Of a stretch of DNA of 64,000 nt, positions 25,096 through 36,150 are shown one piece after another; the first letter of the stretch is position 1; every line of letters begins with the position of its first letter. The stretch is taken from NCBI GenBank assembly GCA_018466975.1, contig CM031560.1:1426001-1490000 (forward strand), in the 5' to 3' direction. This DNA is from Sparassis latifolia. Lineage: Eukaryota; Basidiomycota; Agaricomycetes; Polyporales; Sparassidaceae. The notes under the pieces are model-generated. The model was not told the origin of the DNA and searched no databases. It saw only the letters and a program-made list of their open reading frames with translations. A program made the position numbers and the translations under genes.

Positions 25096-25860
25096 ATCTG
25101 GAAAGGGGGGGTCGACCTAGTCTCGGAACCAGCCGTTCTGTCAGTGCGGGCCCCCAATCGGAGAGCGAAAAACACCTGCACAGCCCGCAGACAGAACGTC
25201 TGGTGAAATTCGTATAGGCGGGGGGGGGATTGTCACATTCACGTGATCTTGACGCGTCTTTCTGCACGTCAGGCGTGTCGCGCGTCGCGTCTAGAGATGT
25301 AGGTAGCAGGTACCATGTCGTAGTACACAATATACCCGGACCTTCTGCATGATACCCGGACTTGCTACACCAGAGTCCTATGAGTTCTGAAAACCTCTAT
25401 ACCCTATTATCAGAGCTTAATGCTGGAGATCCCGTGCAGGATGATGAAGAACTTGACAACCCGGACTGGGATGAGCATAGTGCGGACTCATCTGATGACG
25501 AAGACGAAGACACTGACAATACACCTGGGCGCCAACGAGAGCCGAGTGATCCACCGCACAAGATTCGCACACGCAACTTCAAGGACATAGAAGCAGAATA
25601 TGTATGAGGGGAAGATGTATCGTGATTGCTACAGACACTACACAGAAGACGCGTACTACTACACATCGCCCGTAGGACACGTCGCCCTGACGCGCTGGTC
25701 ACGAAGTGTGACAATCCCCCCCCCGCCTATACGAATTTCACCAGACGTTCTAGGTGGTAGCTGTGCATCTCTTTTTCGCTCTCCGCTGTCAGTTTCACGT
25801 GATGCCCTGCTACCACCGAACGTCTGGTTCCGAGACTAGGGTCGACCCCCCCTTCCAGAT
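25096..25860. mobile_element. Foldback element of 765 bp with about 150-bp terminal inverted repeats
   Basis: The left end reads ATCTGGAAAGGGGGGGTCGA (25096) and the right end is its complement, TCGACCCCCCCTTCCAGAT, to 25860. Arms span about 25096-25240 and 25703-25860 and include GTCTCGGAACCAG, a G-run next to ATTGTCACA, and GAACGTCTGGTGAAATTC on the left with complements on the right. Inside each arm, ACCAGACGTT and AACGTCTGGT form a second, smaller inverted repeat. The middle encodes a short acidic frame (25381-25607). No clean target duplication was found. It is a non-autonomous DNA element of unassigned superfamily. Confidence 0.75.
25381..25607 (+). CDS. Small acidic ORF inside foldback element
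   Basis: A frame of about 75 codons from MSSENLYTLLSELNAGD (an upstream in-frame Met lies at 25362). The middle is very acidic (DDEELDNPDWDEHSADSSDD) and it ends KIRTRNFKDIEAEYV. An acidic N-terminus like this is seen in some transposase families, so it may be the stump of a deleted transposase. There is no domain evidence. Confidence 0.3.
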
Positions 25861-27175
25861 TCTACACGTCTTCCTAAACTCTATTTTTGATCTCCGCACC
25901 CTCGCAACCCCCATCGTCGCCTATCTTTGGTGTTCCGCATCACTTACATCATCTTGCCGTTCATCCTCCGACCGTCTAGAACTTGATTTAGTGATCATGG
26001 TCTCACGTCGTTACGGTCTCGCAAATCCTGCTGTTCCGACACAGTGGGGCATGTCGTAGTCTGCTTTATGATTTAAACACTCTAAATCCTAAGCGCTACG
26101 GGAAGGCATCCAGTATCTTTCTTAGTGTTTCTTATTCTTTGCCGAGTTGCCAATCACGTGTGAGTGACAGTTCCCGTTCTGTGACTCCTGCACTGTGCAC
26201 ACCTTTGACGGAGTATCCAATCCCTTTCTCTATCCTTCAGGAGGGATAGTTCCACTATCCGGAAAATCGGACGTTCTTGGAAATATCTCCCCTGCTTAAC
26301 GCAGTTTGGGCACGGCCACTTTTAGACAAATTTCCGCCGCGGTCGACGTAAATTTTGACAGGGCGCGCGCGCGATCAAAATCAGGAATTTGAGGCCCACT
26401 ATTTGACGACGGGAAAATGGCCTTGCTCAAACTGTCTATATTCTCTCAGATACCTATATTTCCATAGTTCTGAATGACCGTGGGAGTAGAGTACTACAGC
26501 CCCGGATGTGTAAGTGTTTCTGATCCTCTGTACCGTTGGTGGAAGATGTCAGCTATACCATGTCTCAGAATCTCTACAGGATGCTAGTAGACGAGTCTAA
26601 TTTCAATTTTAGGTTCACCAACCAGGACAACTGCACGTATTTTTCGCATGTTGGAGGTGTGTGGTCAGCCAATGTATCTCTATGTCAACTGGGGCTGAAC
26701 CAGGATCATTTGTTCATGTCAAAGGCATGTCCTTTGTCTGGTGCTCACGGTAGGTGTGACAGCCGTTTCCGATTTTATTACGTGCTGCGCTCACTTCGTC
26801 AAATTCTCAATGGTTGAAAGTTTCTCCTCCCGTCCCTGCGTCATGGTCACTGATACTAAACAGATCTACACGCACGGCCATTCCATTCCATGAAAGTATT
26901 TGTTTCCATTATGGCATATTCAGTTAGTCATTCCTCCATGGTCTCGCCAGACATCCCTGTATGTCGCCTTCGTTCTTCTATCCTACTGCTACACAAAAGA
27001 TCGTGAGCATTTGTTTAAAGAAGATACAACAACCAAACATTATCCGAGCTACATGATCCAAGGATACAATCTAGAAGGGGTAAGCGTTAAATACGAAGAT
27101 ATGCGGATGCTATTTTGGAGGGTGACGATAGTGCTAGCATGTCACAGGGAGCGCTTAGGCAAATCTGAACGTCCG
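25861..27175. other. Gene-poor spacer between foldback element and RIO1
   Basis: About 1.3 kb with only weak frames (for example 26536-26817) and no recognisable protein. A CG-alternating stretch (GGGCGCGCGCGCGATC) lies near 26360. Confidence 0.4.
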
Positions 27176-29508
27176 CTATCCACCGCGCGCCGTTGCCTTC
27201 ACCTTCCGTTTTTTCTCTGCCTTCGGAATTTTGTGCTTGCGCCTCTCACGAGCTTCTTCCTTCGCTGCTTTCTTCCGTTCCTGGAAAGGAGCGTTACATC
27301 AGTACCAGCGGATGTTCGCAACATATCGATATGCGCACCTTTTTGGCGTCCTTGTCCTCATGTCGGTGCCCCTCGGTTGACGCTCCTCGAACCCTTTTTT
27401 AATCCCCTCGGAACTGTCGTCATCTTGTTCTTCATCCTCGCTCTCATCAGAATCATCGGTATTGTCACCGCCCTCGTCCTGGAAGTGCACCTTGCTCATC
27501 TGAACGCGACCTCGTGCTTCCGCTGTCGTCTCTCCATTTTTACCCGCACTGTCCTTGCGTCTATCCTTGGGGACAACGATCCCAATTGTATCCCTGTAAA
27601 TCAGCTTCTCACCCTCTCCACGGGCGAGCGCGCCCACGTCACGCTCCGGATCATACACCTCGTTTAGCGTGCGGGGGATGTACGAGTGCATGAACACCGA
27701 GTCTTCGTGTGCCGCGGCAGCCGAGGACGGCCCCGGCGCAGCACCGTCTGCATCCGCCACCCCATTTTCGCTCCTAGATTCTGCTCCGTCCGCCGCCGCT
27801 TCTGGCTCTGGTGCCTCCATCCAGGCCCGCAGAACGGCCTCCGCGCCGTCGTTTTCGCCCGGGGGTGGGAGGACCTCCCGTGTGACGAACTCGAACGCGC
27901 GGCGGAGCCCGACACAGTGCACGCTGCGCCTAGCGAAGAAGTCCTCGACGTTGCGTAGGTCCGAGCGGAGGAAGTCGAATGCATGCGGGTGGTCGTGCTC
28001 GACGGACTGCGAGACGTCGATGATCCACAGGTGTCCGCGGTGGTCCTGGTCTACCTCCTGCTGAGAGGGTTCATACTCCTGTTGAAAGGGCCCCGGCTCT
28101 GTTTCTAGGTGGGAAGAGTCTTCCGCTGCAGGCGGGGAAGGCGACGATTCCACATGGTATAGGACGTTGTATTCGGAGAGATCGGCGTGCACGAGCTTGC
28201 ATTCGAGGTAGATCTTGCGCACCATGAGAAGGAGCTCGACGTATAGGTCGGGGATGATTGCGGCCGGGATTTCTGCATCTTTCAGCCTTGGGGACGCCCT
28301 GCGCGAATATTAGCGGTTAGTGGAAGGAGACCAGCGAAGGATGAATTAGGGATACCTACCATCCCTCCTTATCACCGACGAACCCCATCACAAGCACGTT
28401 TTCTCTAACCTCGACAGGCTCGGGACAGCATATCCCAGCTGTGCGCAATCGCTTGAGGTTACGCATCTCCTTCTCTGCCCATATGCGGACCATCTTGCGG
28501 GGATTGTGTCGGCTAGATGGGATTAGAATTTATCAATGGTGCTTCGAAAGGAGTAGAGCATACCTATATCCTCGACGGAATCGATATTCTCCGGTGACGT
28601 ATTTATCACGATCCTTGAAGACAAGAATGGATGTTTTGTAGATCTTGAGCGCAATATGTCTCCTCTCTAGAGTGAGGGCATGATATACATTTGCCTAAGG
28701 CCAAATATATCAAACATGAACATCTGATAAGCGGAGACATACCTCCTTTCCTGTGCTAACGCAGCCGTTAATTTCGAATATGAGCCCTCGTCCAATCATC
28801 TTGAACAGAATAATCCTGGTGCGCGGATCCAAGACCTGCTCGCTAGTCGCACGATCGCGTTTGTCCTTGACATTCGCACTCGCGGACGGACCTTTTCTAT
28901 TCACGCCCACGCCGAGGTCATACGGCATGTCAATGTTGCGTATGCGAGAAGAGTACTTCGCCAGCGCCTCAAGCTGACTCGCAGTCCGGTCTGCACCACT
29001 CGTAGCAGACGCAGGTGCACTTGTTACTACCTTCGCGGCGCGTGGGCGATTGACGGCGGGGAGCGGCGCAACCACAGAGCGGTTGTTCATCGCGGAGGCG
29101 ATACCATGCGCGGCACCGGTACGCACAGCTACATGCTGCCTGACACGGTTGTACTGCTTCGTAAAATCTGTGGGCCGTTTGAGCAGGTAGTAGGAGGCGT
29201 GCGGCACGAGACGCACCTCGTTCGGCGACCTCCCAGTCTTCGTCCTCCGCACGTAGGGTGTGGAACGCGGCGGCCTCGAGGTCGTCCTCCTCAGCGTCGA
29301 ATGCGTCGTACTCTTCTTCGGCCTCGTTATCGTCTTCTGCGCCGCTGTCGGAGGACCACGCGAGTATGTTCTCTTCGTCGATGAAGTTGTGCCCTGTGCG
29401 GGGATCGATGTGGGCAGACGGCACTACCGGATCGGCAGACTCGGGCGCATCATCGAACTGGCCGTTCTCGATGATTTCATGTGTTGTCTCTGGAGCCTCG
29501 GGTTCCAT
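27176..29508 (-). CDS. RIO1: Serine/threonine protein kinase RIO1
   Basis: RIO1 is an atypical kinase/ATPase that acts in late cytoplasmic maturation of the small ribosomal subunit. The N-terminus is acidic ([16 protein letters not shown], then a Glu/Asp-rich stretch). The kinase core shows [17 protein letters not shown] (RIO nucleotide loop, spanning an intron), [48 protein letters not shown] (catalytic loop) and [15 protein letters not shown] (metal-binding loop). The C-terminal tail is acidic, then very basic; its last exon ([17 protein letters not shown]) ends at 27176. An insert rich in Pro/Glu separates the catalytic and metal loops ([18 protein letters not shown]), longer than in yeast. 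It diverges from the four-TM gene at 29687 over a promoter of about 180 bases. Confidence 0.95.
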
Positions 29509-29686
29509 ATCCTAGTGTTCTGGATGATTTGAAGGTACAGAGAGCGAGCTCAGAGTCTTCAGCTGATCGAAGGAGTGAGATTTGGAGGAATCTGATCTAA
29601 ATTTCGCAAATCTGCGATGTGATTGGCGGGTGAGGCACGTGATAACTAGAACATCGCCGTGGTCTCGCAGTCTGTTTACGACAACG

Positions 29687-30405
29687 ATGTCCGTCCGCCG
29701 GCGAGTCCCATTCGTATCCTCTGACACCGCTGAAGAAGACGACCACGTTCTTGACGAGCAAGGTAGTTGCATTCATTCGGCCCGAATCTTCAAAACACAC
29801 TCACTAGTTGCACCATAGAGCAGGAGGAGCTCATTGAGACCTTGCGCAAGCAGAGCGATGCCTCGAATGTGCACTACCTGATTCTACTGCAAATCACTCT
29901 CGCATTCTCATGTATGTTGTACGTGTCGCTATCGTATATTTCCGCTTGTCCTTGGCAGTGACACCACGACCCGCCCAGGCACCTAATATTCGTCTTCCAC
30001 GAACCGAAACTCTCGCCTCTCTATGCGTTCTTCCCGCCACCACCCGATACCTCGCCGCACACGATCGCATTTCCGGTCCTCTTCGGCGCCGTCCACATTC
30101 TGCTCCACCTCAACCTCTCCCTCACGCTCCTCCCCCCTACGCATCGCCTTCGGCGCATGCTCTTATCTCTTCCGCCACCACTACGTGCTGTCCCTATCCC
30201 CCTTACGCATCCAGCAGTGCTGTGCGCCGCGGCGCTCGCTCCTGCGTTTTCGCTGGTCCTACGATGTGGCTGGGCAGACGTCGTGTGGTGGGCGCTGGCA
30301 GGCGGGATGACCGCGCTCGTGTGGGCCGTGCAGGCGTGGATATCCCAAAGCGAACGGGGGATTAGGGAGCTGGAGGGGCTCAGATATAATGCTCGTGGCG
30401 CGTAG
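29687..30405 (+). CDS. Predicted four-TM membrane protein, function unknown
   Basis: Exon 1 (29687-29762) encodes MSVRRRVPFVSSDTAEEDDH. Exon 2 starts at 29819 with a Glu-rich coiled stretch (EQEQEELIETLRKQSD) and a first hydrophobic segment, YLILLQITLAFSCML. A splice to 29979 (GTACGT donor) continues in frame as HLIFVFHEPKLSPLYAFFP. Two or three more hydrophobic segments follow (AFPVLFGAVHILLHLNL; VLCAAALAPAFSLVL; VVWWALAGGMTALVWAV), and the C-terminus ISQSERGIRELEGLRYNAR is soluble. I do not recognise the family. The join into exon 3 was chosen because it keeps the hydrophobic pattern; two other frames are open there and give low-complexity sequence. Confidence 0.6.
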
Positions 30406-30676
30406 GGGAGCCTTGAGGGTCTTGGTTATACCTGTGTATTTATACCGGTGCGTGGTGTATGCTGTCATCCCCTCCTCCCCGCTCCCACTGAGTTGCCTGC
30501 GGGGACTGTAACTCAGTCTTGTTTTAGATTGTTTGTCTTTATGGCTTCACAGCTCCCAGTTCGTAACTCGATATTTGCAAGGGAAGCGAAGCCTAATTGA
30601 CAAATTGTTCTTAGTTAAATTGACAGCGTTTGCGACTCCTCGGGAGGAGAGGTATACAAGTTGTCCCCTTTGAAGT

Positions 30677-30768
30677 GGCTCAGTGGTCTAGTAGTATGAT
30701 ACTCGCTTAGGGTCTCTGTGATTTCAGGCACGTGCGGGTGGTCCTGGGTTCGATTCCCAGCTGAGCCC
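30677..30768 (+). tRNA. tRNA-Pro (anticodon AGG) with intron
   Basis: Acceptor arm GGCTCAG pairs with CTGAGCC, followed by discriminator C as in yeast tRNA-Pro. The D-arm GGTCTAGTAGTATGATA, anticodon stem CTCGC/GCGGG with loop TTAGGGT, and T-arm CTGGGTTCGATTCCCAG are intact. About 20 bases interrupt the anticodon loop just after the anticodon, the standard place for a nuclear tRNA intron. Confidence 0.92.
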
Positions 30769-31656
30769 TATTCAAGGCGACATCGTCGTTTTCCTTCAGC
30801 TCCGATGGACGTGTTTTTTTTACAGGAGAAAAGCCTCTTTAAGACGTCAGTTGTGGCAATTGTTTGAGACATGAGCTGTTACATATCTGCGGGCAAGTGC
30901 AAGACTCGCCGACGCAGGTAGGAGGGCAGAGAGCTCCGAGCCGCATCACGCTCGAGACGTCGCGACACTTCATGTCGAGCGTTCCGTCGCAGGGCGCGCC
31001 CGCAGCGACATCTGACGATCATGCAGCGTGCGTTTCCTTCCAGTCGTGCATGTATGCGCTGGCCGTGGCTTGCCTCTGAGGCCGTAGATCGTGGTCCCGA
31101 GGGTACGCTGCGAGCCTGCAAGGTATTCCCCGACGCGGGGATTCAAGCGTCACTACCGCGCACTGGTCACGAATGCGCGTCGCTGCGGGCCCGCCTTGTG
31201 CAAAGAGGACCCGCCGAGCGCTGTCGACGGTGCATTACAATGCCTCATAATAACCTGCATCCGCTCATGGTCGTTGATGCTCTCGTGCGCCTCCTGCAGC
31301 CTGTGGCGCGCCGGCACGCGTTTCATTGCAATCGGTTTCTGCGTTGGACTGCAGGTTGCGGTACAATACTGCGATACACGGGGCACGACCGCGTTAATTA
31401 ATGGCTGTGGGTACACTAGGCTCTGCTGGTGCATCAATACAATAATTTTTGGGGGGCTGCGCGAATAACATACAACACACTGTGGTATAACCGTACGCCG
31501 GTTCTACAAGTCTACCATCCACTAGCGTACAGTCCCAGAGAGGACGAATGTCCCGCATGTGCGAATTATAGGTTAATCATCGAACGACGAACGCCCTTCG
31601 GCAAGTGCAAGGGTGACAGGAATCACGGCGACGAAATGAACAGAGGCAGGTGCAGA
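30769..31656. other. Intergenic region right of tRNA-Pro
   Basis: About 890 bases. A T-run soon after the tRNA (TGTTTTTTTT near 30811) may help end Pol III transcription. GC-rich overlapping frames are present, but none carries a recognisable domain. Confidence 0.4.
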
Positions 31657-32786
31657 TCACACGCCCCACCAGACCTCGCGCCAAGCCTGCCCGCTGCGGA
31701 CGCACACCTCACCGACGGCGCGCCAGAGCCCCGCACCGACGCCGACGCCAAAGTCGAACGGCACGGCGAGGCCGGCGCGCAGCGAGCGGAGCGCGGCCGT
31801 GCGCGCGTCGTCGGAGAGGAGGCGCGGCAGGCCGTGCGCGGGCTCTGGGCTGACTTCGCAGTCGCAGTCGCACGCGATGTCCAGTTCGTGTAGCGAATCC
31901 GAGCAAGAAGAATCAGAGGACGCGCTGGTGGAGAGGGACGGGGGCGACGAGCCGAGGCGCGCGCTGCACCCCGGGAAGAGGAGCGCGTCGCCATCCGCGT
32001 CGGGCACGGCGAGCGTGAGGAGGCGTACGGCGGGGTCGTCGAGGTCGAGCGCAAGGAGACGGGCGAAAAACGCGAGGAGCGGGAGGGGCGCGCGGGGCTG
32101 TGGCTGGGGCTGGGGCGGCCCGGTGCGGGCGTGGTGCGAGCGCGCAGAGGATGAGAGGCTCCTGCTGAAGGTGCTCGCGTGCGAGTGGGTGCGGGTGCGC
32201 GGGCGGAGGGGCTGCAAGCGCCGCGCGTGGTCGAGGGTGATGCGCACGGGTGGGGGGCAGGGGTGACGGCGGACATGTGGAGGAATGCGCGGTGGGTGCG
32301 CTGCTGCAGAGTGAGGTGGGCTGGGACATCCCAGCGGGCGGCGCGGGCGACCTCGCCCTCGAGCAGCCAGGAGTCGGTGGAGCCGGAGGGCGATAAGGGT
32401 GAGCAGCCCGGGGAGCCGAGGGACCAGTCCTCGCTGTCGACGTCGAGCTCTGCGTCGCCGTCGACGAGGCCGGAGAGGGTGGATCTATCGCTGAGGGCAG
32501 TGTCTGTGTCTGCGAAGCGAGAGCGATTCCGGGGACGGGCGCGAAGGGTGGCGAGCTCTGTGGGCGTGGGCGAAAAGAGGCAGGACGCCGGGCTGGAGGG
32601 CGCAGAGGACGGGTTGGGGAAGACGTAGATGGAGTGCGAGCTGAGATCGAGCGTCGTGAGCTGTAGTTCGTGCTCCCGCTCGTCTTCAGGCTCCAGGGCG
32701 GGCTCGGGTTGCTCGACATCGGCGATGGCGGCAGATGTCGAGCATGTCGAAGACGACGTGCGCGGCGGGGTGTAGTACGTCGCCAT
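31657..32786 (-). CDS. Conserved-looking unknown protein, frame broken at one homopolymer
   Basis: The gene starts MATYYTPPRTSSSTCSTSAA at 32786 and is open to about 32255 (ELQLTTLDLSSHSIYVFPN; HLTLQQRTHRAFLHMSAV). From there the sensible frame shifts by one base and continues RITLDHARRLQPLRPRTRTH, LLAFFARLLALDLDDPAVRL and AGLAVPFDFGVGVGAGLWRA to a stop at 31657. The switch falls at a run of six G on the plus strand (32252-32257); one more base would join the halves as VTPAPPPVRITLDH. The whole would be about 376 residues. No known domain is recognised. Very long overlapping frames here are a by-product of high GC. It diverges from the SDR-like gene at 32921. Confidence 0.55.
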
Positions 32787-32920
32787 CGTTCGTGGGTAGC
32801 CCACTCTTCGAGGATTGTGAAGGCGATGAAGATTGCAGACAAGGCGGCTGAAGACGCGCGCTTGTAGATTCGCTGTCGAAGCGCCCGTGGTGCGCGTCTG
32901 CCCGCCTGCTGCCGTCGTCG

Positions 32921-34535
32921 ATGGTCCTACAGATTGCCTACGCCGCTCTCTCCTCCGTTCTCCCGCCAAAGTACTACCCACATGCCGTCGTCGCCCTCGT
33001 CGCCCTTCTCGTCGTGCACGCCTTCGCCCGCGGCCGCACCACCAACCGCGACCGCGACCTCCACGCCCGCGTCATCCTCGTAACCGTGCGCACTTCACCC
33101 TTCTCACCCTTCACGCCGTGACTGACCCCCCACCGCCCAGTAGGGTGCATTTACCCCGCTTGGCCTCGCCCTCGTCACCGCTCTCGCCACCCGCGGCGCT
33201 CATATCATCGCCCTCTCCCCGCACGCTCTCTCGCACCCCGCACCCGCCGTGCTCGTTCCCCTCCTCCGCGTGAGCACCCGCAATGAACACATCTATGCCG
33301 AGCATGCCGATCTCGCCGATCCTGTATCCGTCCGTGCCTTCTGCACCCGCTTCCTCACCACACCCGGCGCAGACACCCGCATCGACGCACTCGTCCTCGC
33401 GCACGAGTACACGTCCCTTGGCACCCTTTTGCGCTCGCGGAACCCAGCGCAGAGAGAGAAGGAGCGTGAGGCTGCGTCCCTCGCGACATTCCTCCTTATT
33501 ACCCTTCTCCTCCCCGCTCTCCTCGTCGCGCCTCCCGACCGCGACATCCGCATAGTCTCCGTCGTCAATCCCTTCTACGCCGCCGCCGGCCCCTCGTTCG
33601 CCACATCCCTCGCGGATTCTTCCACATCAGCACCACCGCTCTTCCTCGCGGAGGGCCGTCGCGCCCTCCGGATTGTCGTCCTTACTCGCCACCTCCAGCG
33701 CATCCTCGACTCCCTCCCAAATCGAGCACACGCTGCTTCTGATGCTACTTCACCCTCGGGCTCAAACGAAGCATCGGCCTCGGGGCCAGACTCCGCGCGC
33801 CGCCTCTCTCAGCACCCCTCCAACATCGTCGCCGTCTCCGCCTGCCCCGGGCTCAGCCGCAAAGACACGGTCGAACCCCTGCTCGGCGCATCGCGCGGCG
33901 TACCTGACTCCTCGCCGCTCGGTGCCGTCCTGTGCGTGCTCTTTCTTCTCACACAAACACCTTTCCAGTGCACGTAAGGATCGAACGCTAACTGACGCAA
34001 ATCCGAAACTCGTAGGTACGCCCTCCTCTTCCCGCTGCTCTACCTCCTCGCGAAGCCGCCCGGCGCGGCGCTGCAGAGCGTGCTCCACGTGCTCTTCCTC
34101 CCCACGCCGTTCAAGCGCGCGCAGGCGCACCTCGCCGCGAGCCTCGGCGCCGACACCGCCGCCGCTCCCACCCCGTCGTCGGACAAAAGTCCCCGGGAGG
34201 AGAAGGAGCGAGAGGCGCCGGAGGAGGTGCTCAAGCCCGGCGCGCTGTATAGAGAGTGTGCGGTCGTCCGGCTGGAGCTGCCTGCACCGCCTAAGGAGCA
34301 AGAAGGCGAGGGTGAGGGCGAGGGCAAGGGCGGTCTCCCGGATGATGGCGAGCTTGGCGGGGAGGCGCTCGGCCGCGCGGTGTGGGAGTGGTACGAGGCG
34401 CGGCTGAAAGTGTGGGAGAAGGGCGCGAAAACTCAGGGAGAGGCTGAGAAGGGCAGGGAGCGCGAAGCGGATCAGCAGAAGGAGCGCGGGGAGGGAGAGA
34501 AGCAGACTGAGGACAAGCAGGACGGTCGTTCATGA
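32921..34535 (+). CDS. SDR-like (Rossmann-fold) membrane-anchored protein
   Basis: The N-terminus (MVLQIAYAALSSVLPPKYYP) leads into a TM segment HAVVALVALLVVHAFARG. Across an intron, VILVTGAFTPLGLALVTALA forms the glycine-rich nucleotide-binding loop of short-chain dehydrogenases, followed by TRGAHIIALSP, HADLADPVSVRAF and DALVLAHEYTSL, in the order expected for the fold. Where SDRs carry YxxxK after the catalytic Ser, I see VVNPFYAAAGPSF and no Lys at +4, so catalysis is doubtful. A second hydrophobic segment (YALLFPLLYLLAKPPG) and a long Glu/Lys-rich tail end at 34535. The substrate is unknown. The fold assignment rests on the N-terminal third. Confidence 0.65.
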
Positions 34536-36150
34536 GGTGCACTTGTGGTTGTAAGTGCGTTTCGAGGGGTGCGATGGTTGACGATCGCGGGATGGACGTC
34601 TCAGGTTGGCATACAACATATCCTCTACCATACATGCATACACGGTATACTCGGCTAGTTTTAGTGCTTGCAGGGCCTCAGGACGTACACCCAGCATGAT
34701 GGACGCTAGCATGACGTTCAGAGAAGCCACCCTGCCCGTGCGGTGTCATACAAGTATGACCAGCTCAAGCCGGCGCTGAAAGGGATACCCTGTCCCCAAG
34801 CGCATCTAGCAGTGTAGAATCCTGCGCATGAGAGTTCGTCGCCCCGTCATAGTAATGTCTCCAGATGGAAGGTCTTCGTGCCAGAGAAGGGGTAGCGGCT
34901 ACGTACTGTAAGAGTGCTAGTCTGTCGATATACACAAGAGTCCAGAAGCAAAGCGCCAAGCAGCCAGGAGTAAATTGCATTGGTTGTATCGCTCCCGAGC
35001 CAGATGTTCAGTGCAAGGCGGTTATTGGACGTCTATTCGCCCATGCAATGCATGGAAGAACAAGCGTCCGTAGTGTCACGCGATCATCACGGACGCGCGA
35101 TGTTACGCGCAACGTCTGGAGAAAGGGCAAGGGAAGGGGATCGTCAACGATAACCCCCAGATCATAACGGACAGCATGACACAGTATACCCCCACGCGTG
35201 AGGACGTCCTTGATCAAAACGACGATGCCTATCGAGAAAGTATTAGTCAGCATTAATTACAAGCCGGATTTCGAGGGGCTTACCTGGACAGCTCGCAATG
35301 CGAAATTCGGAGCCCTAGACTCAGCGTTCAAGAAGTGGAAGAAGGACGATGAGCATATCGCCACCCCCCGGAACCACCTGCTCAAACTACGATACTGTGG
35401 ACATAACCGTCTGTTGGGCGCTTTTGAGATTCACTATGTTTTGCGTGCACTTCAGAGCTGTTGTTAGCCACTGGTTGATGCCAGTTGTGGGTCTCACATG
35501 GAGTGTCGACGACTTGCAATTGGAAAAGCATCATTTCCGAGATTCCCCAGCAAGCGACTCCGGAGATGCAGATGAGCTGATTGGAGTTGTCGAAGCTTGC
35601 AACATCATGCATCAAGGAGAGAATAGGTAAGGTACCATCGGCGAAAAAAATCGAGACAAGCACAGTTGACCCCTTGCCACTGGAGTGAGCGTTGTCCTAT
35701 CAATAAGAGGGTGGAAGATCGCGAACACGCAGTAACATCAACAATATAATGCACCTTCGTAGAGCACGCACCATCTGCATTTCCAGCTCGCAAGCACGTC
35801 CCGCGGTGTAGAATTACAGTTTTCTCAAGTACAAACTCTTCGTCCTACTAGTAGCGCCAGAAGCCAGATCTTCGTACGAGAACAGCATCGCAGCCGGTGC
35901 AGTCAAGGAATATCTCTCAAGTGCAACAGAATTCAGCAAGCTGGGAGTCGAGCAGCAGAGACAGGACTCCGAGAGGGAGATAGAAGTCTGCACGGGCGCA
36001 TACTGGAAGACGCGACTCTCAAGCGCCCATCTTTCTCCATCTCCATCTTCTCCTCTCGCCACGACAGTAAGTCCCTCTCCCTCACTCAAAAAAGCACCCT
36101 AACGCACATACATCTCCCCGCGATGGCGCCGTAGGTTTCACGAATAGATC
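34536..36150. other. Long intergenic region upstream of CCT8
   Basis: About 1.6 kb. Many short frames on both strands exist, but none shows a domain or convincing exon chain. The last 200 bases are presumably the CCT8 promoter and 5' UTR. Confidence 0.4.

Noticed and set aside
25381..25607. piggyBac-type transposase N-terminus in the foldback element
   Set aside because: The acidic composition is reminiscent, but there is no TTAA duplication and no catalytic domain.
30839..31015. Cysteine-rich minus-strand frame next to tRNA-Pro (possible small secreted protein)
   Set aside because: The spacing of Cys residues is suggestive, but no start codon, signal peptide or convincing upstream exon could be joined.
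31623..32981. Very long overlapping frames (up to 452 codons) on both strands
   Set aside because: High GC removes stop codons; the Arg/Pro/Ser-rich translations are typical shadows of the real gene in the other frame.
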